From assembly GCF_037102585.1 (NCBI RefSeq), contig NW_027043829.1, positions 1,178,001 through 1,242,000 of the forward strand: a stretch of DNA of 64,000 nt, given 5' to 3'. The notes beneath the pieces are model-generated. The model did no database searches. It was given only the letters and a program-made list of their open reading frames with translations, and was not told the DNA's origin. The DNA is from Saccharomycopsis crataegensis. Its lineage: Eukaryota; Ascomycota; Saccharomycetes; Ascoideales; Saccharomycopsidaceae. Shown in pieces: positions 11,037 through 19,469 of this stretch (position 1 is its first letter; every line of letters starts with the position of its first letter). The translations under genes were made by a program, and so were the position numbers.

Positions 11037-11654
11037 TTATTTTACAGATGGAGGCTTGTAACCACGAGCAATCAAGCTATTATAAACGAATCGTTCAATC
11101 TTGCAAATCAAGCTTTGACTTTCAACCACTCCTTTACTTAGCCACACTCCCTGGGCTCCCATCATGTTAGCCATCAAAATGTCTGTGAATAAACGATCTC
11201 CAACTATTGCTATCTGGGAAGGATAGTCGATGGCCCCATTAGCGTAGAAGTACTCTAATATTTCCGGATAACACCCTGGTTTTTTTGTAGAGTGACGAAG
11301 TACAGGTATTCCGGTATTCGCTTCAACCCGAGCAGCTTCAGCGTGGCCCGGATCATCGTTGGTTCCTGCCGAATTGCTAACAATAAGAAGGCTTGCTTCA
11401 GGGTACTTAGCACGTAGTTCGGTCCATTTGGACTTGTAGGTAGGCCAAACCTTATCGTCATGATTTGAGGCAAAGCAATTGTCCTTATCGAGGACAATAG
11501 CACGAATCGAGGGCTTTTTTTCTAGTGGAGTTGGTAATATTGTGGAAACGAGTGGGAACCGGAGCTCATTAAAGTTAGATGCCTGTATATGAGGAAGACA
11601 GAGACTTGGGCTCAAGAAGAGGCGACAGACATTTAAAGTGGCGCTAATGTTCAT
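11037..11654 (-). CDS. GEP4: Gep4, mitochondrial phosphatidylglycerophosphate phosphatase
   Basis: A HAD-family phosphatase that dephosphorylates phosphatidylglycerophosphate in the cardiolipin pathway at the mitochondrial inner membrane. Motif I reads VLDKDNC (Asp56 and Asp58 in a 205-residue protein), motif II includes VSNSAG, and the distal acidic motif is GDRLFTD. I chose the second ATG, giving MNISATLN, because the family begins in this way; an ATG nine codons upstream (11681) would add a non-conserved leader. The gene converges on TRA1 and is divergent from HEL2 with about 224 bp between start codons. Confidence 0.9.
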   Translation of the reverse strand: MNISATLNVCRLFLSPSLCLPHIQASNFNELRFPLVSTILPTPLEKKPSIRAIVLDKDNCFASNHDDKVWPTYKSKWTELRAKYPEASLLIVSNSAGTNDDPGHAEAARVEANTGIPVLRHSTKKPGCYPEILEYFYANGAIDYPSQIAIVGDRLFTDILMANMMGAQGVWLSKGVVESQSLICKIERFVYNSLIARGYKPPSVK

Positions 11655-11878
11655 GGTGATGTAGTGAAGTCTTTCTGGCATTTATGGAGATGATGATCAG
11701 ATCACATCTACCTCTTTGTGGTTGGAGACAAGTTCAGCACTGGCTGGAGAGAGTCTATACGCATTCACGTGATGAAAAATAGTAATCAAAAAATTAAAAA
11801 AAAAAAAAATTGTCCTAAACCCTTGAAAAATTGGATCATAGACACAGCGAGGAGGACTTTAGGAGAAACGCTGATAGA
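11655..11878. promoter_or_regulatory. Divergent GEP4/HEL2 promoter
   Basis: About 224 bp separate the two start codons. It contains an A13 run at 11797-11809 just upstream of HEL2 and the sequence TCACGTGA at 11767-11774, which holds a CACGTG E-box of the Cbf1 type. That a protein binds it is inference. Confidence 0.5.
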
Positions 11879-13987
11879 ATGAGTGAGAACTCTAATACGG
11901 GAAACAGATCTAGTGATGGCAGGCGTGGCCGCCGAGGTCAATCCTCCGGTCGTGGTAGAATGGCAAATAGCGGAGATAGAAAAAAGCCATCGTCCAGAAA
12001 TGGAAATTATAAAAGACTGGGTCAAAACACTGATGATCAGGGATCTGGTAGCGGCTGGAAGAGAACTTTTGCAAACCCTGAAGATGGCAATGAAGAAGAA
12101 GATGATGATGATGATTCCATGGAACGATGTATTATTTGTGATTCCAAGATTGTTCTTGCTGCGGTTCTGGACTGTCAGCATACCACTTGCCATGTCTGTA
12201 CCCTTCGTCATAGAGCATTATTCAAAAAGACATCATGTATTGTTTGCCGTTCTGAAAGTACTCAAAATTGCATAGTGACGGAAATATTAGATAAAAATTA
12301 TGACGAGCTCTGTGGCTTGAAAAATTTTGGAGAGTCAAAGACTTACAAACTTTCTTTTACCTCAAAAGAAGCAGAAGAGTCTACTCTTGGCTTGCGTGCT
12401 AACAAGTGTGTCGTTGATGGTTGTGGTGAGGAATTTCGCACATTTAAAAAATTAGCAGATCATGCCCGTAGTGCTCATGACCGTCTCTATTGCTTTATCT
12501 GTGCTCTTTTCAAACATGCTTTCCCTTGCGAATTGCCATTGTATACCCAATCTCAACTTCGACGTCATCAGCGCGATGGTGATAAACGTGATGGGTTTAA
12601 AGGGCATCCAAAATGTCAATTTTGTACTAATGAAATGTTTTATTCTGATGATGAATTGAATGTTCATTTGAGAGAAAAACATGAGAGATGTCACGTTTGT
12701 GATAAGATTGACTCTGCTAATCCTCAGTTCTTTAAAGATTATGATGATTTATCTTTCCATTTCAATAGCGACCATTACGTGTGTCCTGTTCAGGCGTGTC
12801 TTGATAAGAAATTTGTTGCATTCGCGGATGACATTTCCTTAAAAGCCCATATGATTAGTGAGCACCCAAAAATTGTTGGTAATGATCGTACCCTACTCGG
12901 CAGCAGTGGGCCACTTCGTCCAAACGGAGGTAACAATAGAAGATATCAGTCATCATTATCAACTTTCCAAAATGAAGGTGCTCCAAAGGGTGATTCTGTG
13001 GAAACTAAGAAGTTACGTATGGAAGAGAGAGCCCGTCACTATTTAGTATATTCACAAGAAAATTTTGATAGATTTCTTTGGCTTAACAAGGACTATAAAA
13101 ATGGAAAGTTGACTTGCGCTGAATTCTGGCAGGCTTATATCGATCTTTTTTCAGAACAATCCACCAGCGAATTAGCGCTTCTTGTTCATGAATTTGTCGA
13201 GTTATTACCAAATGGCAATCCTAAGTCAGAATTACAATCTTACAGCCATACTATTCTCCGTGAAGAAACTAATAAGGAACTTTTCCCTGTACTTGGTGGA
13301 GGTAATGGTCATACTGATGAAAGGGCAATTTGGACAGCTAACCCTAAAAACCGAGTTGGAGGAGGGGTAGGTAGTAGTGCTCAAAGATTTGGGAGAAGAA
13401 ATGTCTCATCAACCGAGGAATTTCCTGCGTTGCTGGCACCAACTAACAAGGCACCAGTCCTTAATCAAAATGTTAGATATAAAACTTTGACCCGCACAAA
13501 AAAAAAGACCGAAACACTTAGTGCTAGGGAATTTGCCAGCTTACGATTGAGTGATAGTAGTGCATCATGGGCTGGTGGTAGCGGTAGTGCTAGCTCCAAA
13601 AATAAAGGAAAGAAAGCGGTCAATGAAGAAGAATTCCCAAGTTTGATGGCTCCAGCAGGTAAGGCACCAAAGATCAATCGTCAAGTCAAGTACACTACAA
13701 TGACCACTACAAAGAAGAATGGTAAAACCAGTATTCGTACCAGCAATAGCTCCCAAGTTCCAGGGAGTAGTGGTGTTAGGATTACTATTGCTAGACGTCC
13801 AACAAAAGATGGTGGATTGAGTATCACCAATCACAACAACCAAGAGACGTCTGTTGAAAATGGTACTTGGGGAGAACGGTCAACGCCTGAGCCACAATTA
13901 ACTTCAGACACCAGTGATTCTGTGAGCAGTGGTAGCAGCACAAAAAAGAAGAAACAAAAACAATTATTATTCCGTGTTGGTATTTAG
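11879..13987 (+). CDS. HEL2: Hel2, RING E3 ubiquitin ligase of ribosome quality control (ZNF598 family)
   Basis: Hel2 ubiquitinates small-subunit proteins of collided ribosomes in the cytosol. A RING finger (from Cys84: CIICDSK, then HTTCHVC and CIVCRSE) is followed by a run of C2H2-type fingers (for example CVVDGCGEEF, CFICALFKH, CQFCTNE, CHVCDK), the family's order. I start at ATG 11879 (702 residues). The frame stays open back to a TTG at 11831, but an AUG start is preferred in yeast. The C-terminal third is low in complexity and carries two copies of an EEFPxLxAP..KAP block (around 13415 and 13625), each followed by a basic V(R/K)YxT stretch, so it has been internally duplicated. S. cerevisiae Hel2 is 639 residues. 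Confidence 0.92.
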   Translation: MSENSNTGNRSSDGRRGRRGQSSGRGRMANSGDRKKPSSRNGNYKRLGQNTDDQGSGSGWKRTFANPEDGNEEEDDDDDSMERCIICDSKIVLAAVLDCQHTTCHVCTLRHRALFKKTSCIVCRSESTQNCIVTEILDKNYDELCGLKNFGESKTYKLSFTSKEAEESTLGLRANKCVVDGCGEEFRTFKKLADHARSAHDRLYCFICALFKHAFPCELPLYTQSQLRRHQRDGDKRDGFKGHPKCQFCTNEMFYSDDELNVHLREKHERCHVCDKIDSANPQFFKDYDDLSFHFNSDHYVCPVQACLDKKFVAFADDISLKAHMISEHPKIVGNDRTLLGSSGPLRPNGGNNRRYQSSLSTFQNEGAPKGDSVETKKLRMEERARHYLVYSQENFDRFLWLNKDYKNGKLTCAEFWQAYIDLFSEQSTSELALLVHEFVELLPNGNPKSELQSYSHTILREETNKELFPVLGGGNGHTDERAIWTANPKNRVGGGVGSSAQRFGRRNVSSTEEFPALLAPTNKAPVLNQNVRYKTLTRTKKKTETLSAREFASLRLSDSSASWAGGSGSASSKNKGKKAVNEEEFPSLMAPAGKAPKINRQVKYTTMTTTKKNGKTSIRTSNSSQVPGSSGVRITIARRPTKDGGLSITNHNNQETSVENGTWGERSTPEPQLTSDTSDSVSSGSSTKKKKQKQLLFRVGI

Positions 13988-15117
13988 AATAAAAAAATAT
14001 TTTTGACTAATTCATTCGCACTAATAGCACATAATTAATAATTCCCGGTAGGTATTTGTGTGTGATGAAATAAAAAAATACACATAATTGAAAAGATCTT
14101 TCTATCTATTGTTTAAATTGCTTTGTTTTTTTTTTGCTTTTGTATTTCTGACTCTTGTGTATATAGAAGATTCAATATTATTTGTTTGTTTTTCTGATCC
14201 ATACTAATATATTGATTTGAAGGTTCCACGAATATGGAAACTTGGACACTCTTGACCAGTGTACATTTTTGAATTATTGTGTGTAGCATCTCATGCCGGT
14301 AGGTGAAATGACAGGATTGATTCCTTTACACCAGGTTGGGATAGCAAGTAAGCCAAAACGAGAAGCCGGCAACAGAGCTGTACACCGGAAATGCCCGACC
14401 TGTGTGTATGCTGAGTTTATAATTTGTGTAGTTCTTATTTGTTTTTGGAATGTTTTTATATATATAATGTATTATTCCATCTGGTTCAGACTACAATATG
14501 TTATTTGTGATCATAGATTGTTTACATTTACAGCTGTACCATCGGCACGGGCGCCACTATTGGGACATACACATCACCACCTCACCACCACTTCACAAAA
14601 AAAAAAAAAACCCCCCGTCACTTGCAACAACCGGTTGTTTATTGTATATATGCTGTAGTTGGAGGATTGCCTCATTACATTAGCACTGTTACATATCGTA
14701 CATGGTTAGTTTATGAACTACCAGTTGTCTGCCAGGCCATCTAACTAATTTAGCTTGCGGGACACTCACTGTCATTTATCATGATAATTACTATGACTAT
14801 CACCAACGTGTCTCCATCTTGCTTCGTGGGCCACTCGCTGGAGGACGGGGGTGCAGCACTGACAAAGGTTGGCAAGCGGTACGTAACACCCTGTATTCTG
14901 CAGGGTCATGTAGACCGTACGTCGCTGTACGTCGCTACTTTTTTTTTTTCTTTTTTCTTTTATTTTTTTTTTTTTTCCTTTTCTGCATTCTGCTGCACTC
15001 TGCCGCTAACCTGTTTCAGCGAACAGAGTAAATAAATAAAAAGTAGTGAATTGGCCCCATCTATTTGATCTCATCCCCAAGAAGCGAAGTCGTTGAAGAA
15101 GATTGCTGTGTGGTCCA
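13988..15117. other. HEL2-MIH1 intergenic region, no gene recognised
   Basis: About 1.1 kb with only short chance frames. It holds an A14 run running directly into C6 (14597-14616), a 10-bp exact tandem duplication gtacgtcgct (14917-14936), a small dyad CCCTG/CAGGG (14889-14905) and T-rich tracts at 14939-14976. The right part must contain the MIH1 promoter and 5'UTR. I see no tRNA or recognisable ncRNA. Confidence 0.6.
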
Positions 15118-17013
15118 ATGCTCGTTGAAAACACGATGGTGGCTCCTAGCCCTTTTTCTAAACAGGCACAACAACTGAGGTATGTCGTTTCTTGTGTAGC
15201 ACCAATGGAGCTTTTTGGTTTTTTATTTATTGGTATTTTGACTTCCCCTGGGTTTCCTAATTGTAAAAACTGGGATTTTATATTGCCTTGGCTTCCCTTG
15301 ATGATGAAAGAGACTTCAATTAGCTAACCGATACATAGATCTAGGAGTGAAGATGATCGCAAACCATCCCCTGGTAAATCCAAGCTCGTCCACAAGGTCT
15401 CGAACCCTTCGTTCATCCTGAAAGCCCCTGGCCACTCTAGATCAAACTCTTTCCAAAAGAAAACAATTCGTCGTACCAAATCAACACTATTATCTTCTTC
15501 TTCAAATTACAATAATAGCAATAGTCTGACCCTCAATTTCAACTTTGATGGCCTTCATCTCAATTCAAACTTTAAGTTCTCATTCGCCAAAAAGAATACC
15601 AATGAAGATAGCAACAATAGCGACCAACAACCAAAGATCTCGTCATTTAGCAAAAACTTAATGAGCCAGCTTGATACTTTTGGTGTGCCTACTCCTCTTG
15701 CAAATAAAACCCAAAACCAAAACTTCTTGGACGATATCGATAGTCCTTGCAAGCGTGAAATGGATAGTCCTCTTGCGAGAAACCCGCTTAAAAAGAAGGT
15801 TAGACGTTTCCGTTCCATGTACTATGACCCGAACGAAGTTAGTGGTAATGGCTGTATGAATTCCAAATCTCTTTCCAACACCCCAATTGAAGACGAGTTC
15901 ATGATTGACGACTCGTATCTCAAGAAATCAAAAATCGCAACTTTTAATGTCAAGGATGACACCATCCCAAGAATTTCTGTCGATACTCTTGTATGCCTTC
16001 TTGACGGGGAATATTCTTCGTCTTTCGAGAAGATCACCATCATCGATTGTCGTTTCGAATATGAATATCAAGGCGGTCACATCAATGGCTCTCTCAATAT
16101 CAGCTCACAAACCCAACTAGAAGAAACTTTCCTTACCAATCTTACAAAGACAGTCGACACCAATGGGAACCAAAGAAACCTCATGGTATTCCATTGTGAG
16201 TTCTCGTCTTATCGTGGTCCTTTCATGGCATTGCATCTTCGCCAGTGTGATCGTATCATCAATAAGGAAAACTATCCAAACCTCAACTTCCCTAATATTG
16301 TGGTGCTCGAGGGTGGCTACAAAAGCTTCTTCAATTTACATTCGCTGCGATGCTATCCTCAATGTTATGTGGAAATGAATGATGATAAGCACAAAGTGGC
16401 TTGTGAACGTGAACTTGACCGTTTTAGAAAGGACCGTAAAAAGATCCTTACCAAAGCCTCATCTTTCCACTTTGGCTCATCTAATAATGAATCCTCATCA
16501 TCCTTAACAACCACATTTTCCTCCTCCTGTTCTACAGTACACTCAAATCCAACAATAAACAACGACACAGATTCATTGTGCTCCAATACTTCTCCAGTCT
16601 TGGAGTCTACGGCTTCTTTTGTTTCCAATTCATCCACGCGGACCCTCCTCAATAGACACAGAAGACACAATACCATGGTTTTAAATAATGTTTTCTCATC
16701 TTTCGAAACTAACATGATTCTGGAAGAAGATTTCCAATTCCCCCCTGACCCTCCATCGTTTCCTAAACCTCTCGAACTCCAAAAGAGTTTTGCCGACATT
16801 CTTGATGAACGTTGCAAGAAATCCAGCGGCTCAATGGTAGAAACCTCAGGTGGTGCGTCATTTACTTCTTCTGATGATGAGTTGGGGATTAAAGCATTTT
16901 CAAAATATCTAGAGACCTCCGACAGTGACAGTGATACTGAATTGGTATCCTTCCCAAGAGTATTGCAAGGTCTCGATATTGCCATTGACTCGCCAACTAT
17001 CCGCCGCAAATGA
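15118..17013 (+). CDS. MIH1: Cdc25/Mih1-type tyrosine phosphatase, two exons (15118-15179, 15339-17013)
   Basis: A Cdc25-family phosphatase removes the inhibitory phosphate from Cdk1 to promote mitosis. The rhodanese-like catalytic domain has IIDCRFEYEYQGGHINGS and the active site HCEFSSYRGP (Cys307, Arg313), then YPQCYVEM. The frame is open upstream of ATG 15661 for 107 stop-free codons of sensible Ser/Asn/Lys-rich protein but has no ATG, which pointed to an intron. A donor GTATGT at 15180, branch point AGCTAAC at 15322-15328 and acceptor ATAG at 15338 define a 159-nt intron. Exon 1 (ATG 15118) leaves two bases that join exactly in frame, completing an Arg codon. The product is 578 residues. 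An alternative acceptor at 15344 is also in frame. Confidence 0.85.
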
Positions 17014-17373
17014 ATAACCCTTCATTAAAATACACATCGTCAATATCATTATCGTTAATAATCTCACCATTACGATCGACATTGCTCTAATCATCATTAT
17101 TATTATCACATCATAGAACATCATCACTATTATCGCCATTTATTATAATTGTCATTATTTTTATCATCATCATAGCCATTAATATCATCATATTCATATA
17201 CTTCATATCATCATTGTTGTCGTCGCCACCATGGATCTATTTTTTCCAAATTTATCACATATCTGCTCCACCTAATTAAATAATATATCTCACATGCACC
17301 ATTCACTGAAGAAAAATGGTATCGCTCATTCAGTTTATTTCAAATCCACACCTTAGCATTTTATTCAATGTTA

Positions 17374-17635
17374 TTATTGGGCCAGCCCCTTCAATTGTCT
17401 TTGTTTCTCCCCGGTGTCCTGATCATTATCATCACCGAGTTCTATAAGTGCCATTTCAACTATTTGGGCCATCATAACACTACGATTTATCATAGTACAC
17501 ACATCAAATATCCCAATTGAGTAATCTTTTGATTCTTTTTCTTTCTCAGCCCAAGCCACTTTTACAGCATCCGTATCTCTTTCAAAAATTCTCTTCTTTT
17601 AACTTCTTATTTCGTGCCTTAGTTTCTTTTCTCAT
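17374..17635 (-). CDS. Candidate small gene needing a +1 frameshift at UUU-UGA (unrecognised, about 87 residues)
   Basis: On the minus strand ATG 17635 opens a basic 17-codon frame (MRKETKARNKKLKEENF) that ends at TGA 17584-17582 in the context AAT TTT TGA A. The +1 frame continues directly from this point for 70 codons to TAA at 17376-17374, with protein-like composition (ERDTDAVKVAW, then SIGIFDVCTMINRSVM and an acidic tail). Reading T5 as T4, or slipping tRNA-Phe by one base on UUU-U, would make one continuous protein. It could be a base-call error, a decaying gene, a programmed frameshift, or chance. I recognise no family. Confidence 0.25.
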
Positions 17636-17720
17636 CCATAGAAGTATTAACCAGAAAATCTTTTTTGCTGGTTAGACTACTATTTGGATTGCCTTGACTA
17701 GCTCATACCCGTTCAGTTTT

Positions 17721-17805
17721 CCGTTATCTGTTGCCTGTTTTTCCGTTATCTATTGCCTGTTATCTGTTTTCTGTTATCTGTTGTCCGTTGTCCGTTACCT
17801 GTTGT
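17721..17805. repeat. Degenerate heptamer tandem array, about 12 units
   Basis: Twelve consecutive units fit the pattern CYGTTRY or close to it (ccgttat, ctgttgc, ctgttat, ctgttgt, ccgttgt, ccgttac and so on), with one extra base in one unit. On the opposite strand the units read as YAAC(A/G)G, the core bound by Myb-type proteins. It lies between two convergent genes. Confidence 0.75.
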
Positions 17806-18186
17806 GTTTTCTTGATTTAATTTGATTATAATTTTTCTTTTGTTTGTTCTTTGTTTTTTTATATGTGGATATACATTCATTTTGTTCTTCCACTTTGTTC
17901 ATTTCGATCTTTTGCTTTGTCGTGTTTCTGTTATGATTTTTCTTACTCTTTTTTAGTTTGAGTGCCCTGGTTTAGAAATAAGTTATCTAGATTATTGATT
18001 TTTCATTTATTTTTGATATTTTGTTTAACTGTAAATAACTACTAAATTTAAAAGTCATGATATGACTACAAACAAGCATTCTTTGAAAAAAAAAAAAAAA
18101 AAACGTAAAAACGTTAAATTTTATTCGAATATTCATAAAATCGTTAGGCCAACTATATGGGATTTCTAGTTTCTATATATGGGCAT

Positions 18187-19230
18187 TCATCGTAATGGTA
18201 TAAATTGATTATCGATTTTTGCCCTGCACAATGGGCATTCATTATGATCCTTGCACCAATCAATAATGCAATTCCAACAACAGCAATGACCGCAGGGTAA
18301 ACTGGTAGGATTGACCATATTCAACAAGCATAACATACAAGATCGTGATCTTCCTTTGAGGTACGGCAATTTCTTTTCGTTGGATAAGTCGATTGTTGTA
18401 TTGGGACCATGAAGTGCACTGGCCACATCATGAATCAATCCTGAATCTTCCACCGTCCCTGCTAGTTTTCCAACATCCTGAGAATTAGCAGCCAGATTTA
18501 CTAGTTTCTCATTCAAATAGCAGGTGATTGATGAAGCATAAGATAATGCAGTCTTCACCAACATGAGGCTTCCCAACACTTTATACCCCGTGATCATTTT
18601 ATTATTACTCGGCTGGTTCTCGGGTATGGCGTGTCCAAAAGCATATCTGAGCCCAGTAATCCGCTTCGAAAGATTATAGTAAGATCCAAAAAGATAGAAT
18701 ATTGCTAAGTTGATCTCCATCAAAGTATTAAGTTTCCTTAACCACTGGTACCATGGAACAAGTTTTGTCACTGCTCTTTGTGACCAAGAGGTATTTTCTT
18801 GCAGATCATTATTAGTATCATCGTCATCATCGTCATCATAATCGTATTCCATCTGTTCTTTCGTTGCCTTTATTTTACTAAGGAGTTTTGAAATCATGAA
18901 TGGAATAATAGCGTACGACATGGCAAACCACGCTTTTTGCGACGTTGGTGCCAATCGCTTCCCGTCCGATGAAACGTACACTAGATCAACGTATTCTTCG
19001 CCTAGAGTACGCTTAGCCATGACCGTTGTAAGGGCAAGATAAACAAGCTTGGAAAGCATCTCAAAAGAATTATTATTGGCAATGGCAAACCGGGTGCCAC
19101 GAAGTGCAGCAGCACATTCAGAGAGCATGCGAGCAAGATAGGACTCATAATACGAGTCCTTTTGATGAGATCTGACTATCGCGGAAGCATCGGCAAAAGG
19201 AAGAACAAGGTCTTTTTGTGTTTCAGGCAT
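18187..19230 (-). CDS. PEX10: Pex10, peroxisomal RING E3 subunit
   Basis: Pex10 is part of the Pex2-Pex10-Pex12 ubiquitin ligase in the peroxisomal membrane that ubiquitinates the import receptor Pex5. The 347-residue product (337 in S. cerevisiae) has the Pex2/Pex12-type N-terminal membrane region (PFADASAIVRSHQKDSYYES, then FAMSYAIIPFM) and a C-terminal C3HC4 RING from Cys298 to Cys335 with CMLCL, LPCGHCCCWNC and CPLCRAK. An acidic Asp run in the middle is encoded by a GAT-rich microsatellite (around 18822-18842). The start MPETQKDL is the only in-frame ATG near the conserved N terminus. Confidence 0.93.
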   Translation of the reverse strand: MPETQKDLVLPFADASAIVRSHQKDSYYESYLARMLSECAAALRGTRFAIANNNSFEMLSKLVYLALTTVMAKRTLGEEYVDLVYVSSDGKRLAPTSQKAWFAMSYAIIPFMISKLLSKIKATKEQMEYDYDDDDDDDTNNDLQENTSWSQRAVTKLVPWYQWLRKLNTLMEINLAIFYLFGSYYNLSKRITGLRYAFGHAIPENQPSNNKMITGYKVLGSLMLVKTALSYASSITCYLNEKLVNLAANSQDVGKLAGTVEDSGLIHDVASALHGPNTTIDLSNEKKLPYLKGRSRSCMLCLLNMVNPTSLPCGHCCCWNCIIDWCKDHNECPLCRAKIDNQFIPLR

Positions 19231-19265
19231 GATCCGGTGGCTGCGTTGGAGGGGACAAGGCTATC

Positions 19266-19469
19266 TCAGTTATCTTCCAAGGCGTAATCACTGATTTCAG
19301 TTTTTCTGGTGATGATTTTTTTTAGAGCCTCCAAAAGATCCGCGGCATTGGCACTAATGAAAGATTTCAGGGAGCACTTTTTGGTCAACAAACGAGAATT
19401 GACGTATATAGGCCCATAATCTATAAATATCAATATAGCCATGATATTAATATGGGCTGTTACAAACAT
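19266..19469 (-). CDS. Unrecognised small ORF, 67 residues
   Basis: A short frame just upstream of PEX10 on the same strand (36 bp between its stop and the PEX10 ATG). The second half looks protein-like: KKCSLKSFISANAADLLEAL followed by KKIITRKT and an acidic end. The first half is hydrophobic and less convincing; a start at the internal ATG (MAILIF) or an upstream exon are possible, but I found no donor and branch point in a matching phase. No family recognised. It also overlaps the space where the PEX10 promoter should lie. Confidence 0.3.
   Translation of the reverse strand: MFVTAHINIMAILIFIDYGPIYVNSRLLTKKCSLKSFISANAADLLEALKKIITRKTEISDYALEDN

Larger units (their letters stand above)
17014..18186. 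other. MIH1-PEX10 convergent intergenic region
   Basis: About 1.2 kb between two 3' ends. From 17040 to 17220 it is rich in ATC/ATT-type simple sequence. It then contains a possible small gene on the minus strand (17374-17635) and a heptamer tandem array (17721-17805), both listed separately, and T-rich sequence up to an A18 run at 18086-18103. Confidence 0.55.

Noticed and set aside
14293-15035. Several 60-120 codon frames upstream of MIH1
   Set aside because: Low-complexity, running through A/C/T homopolymers, with no motif and no splice partner; the true first exon of MIH1 is further right.
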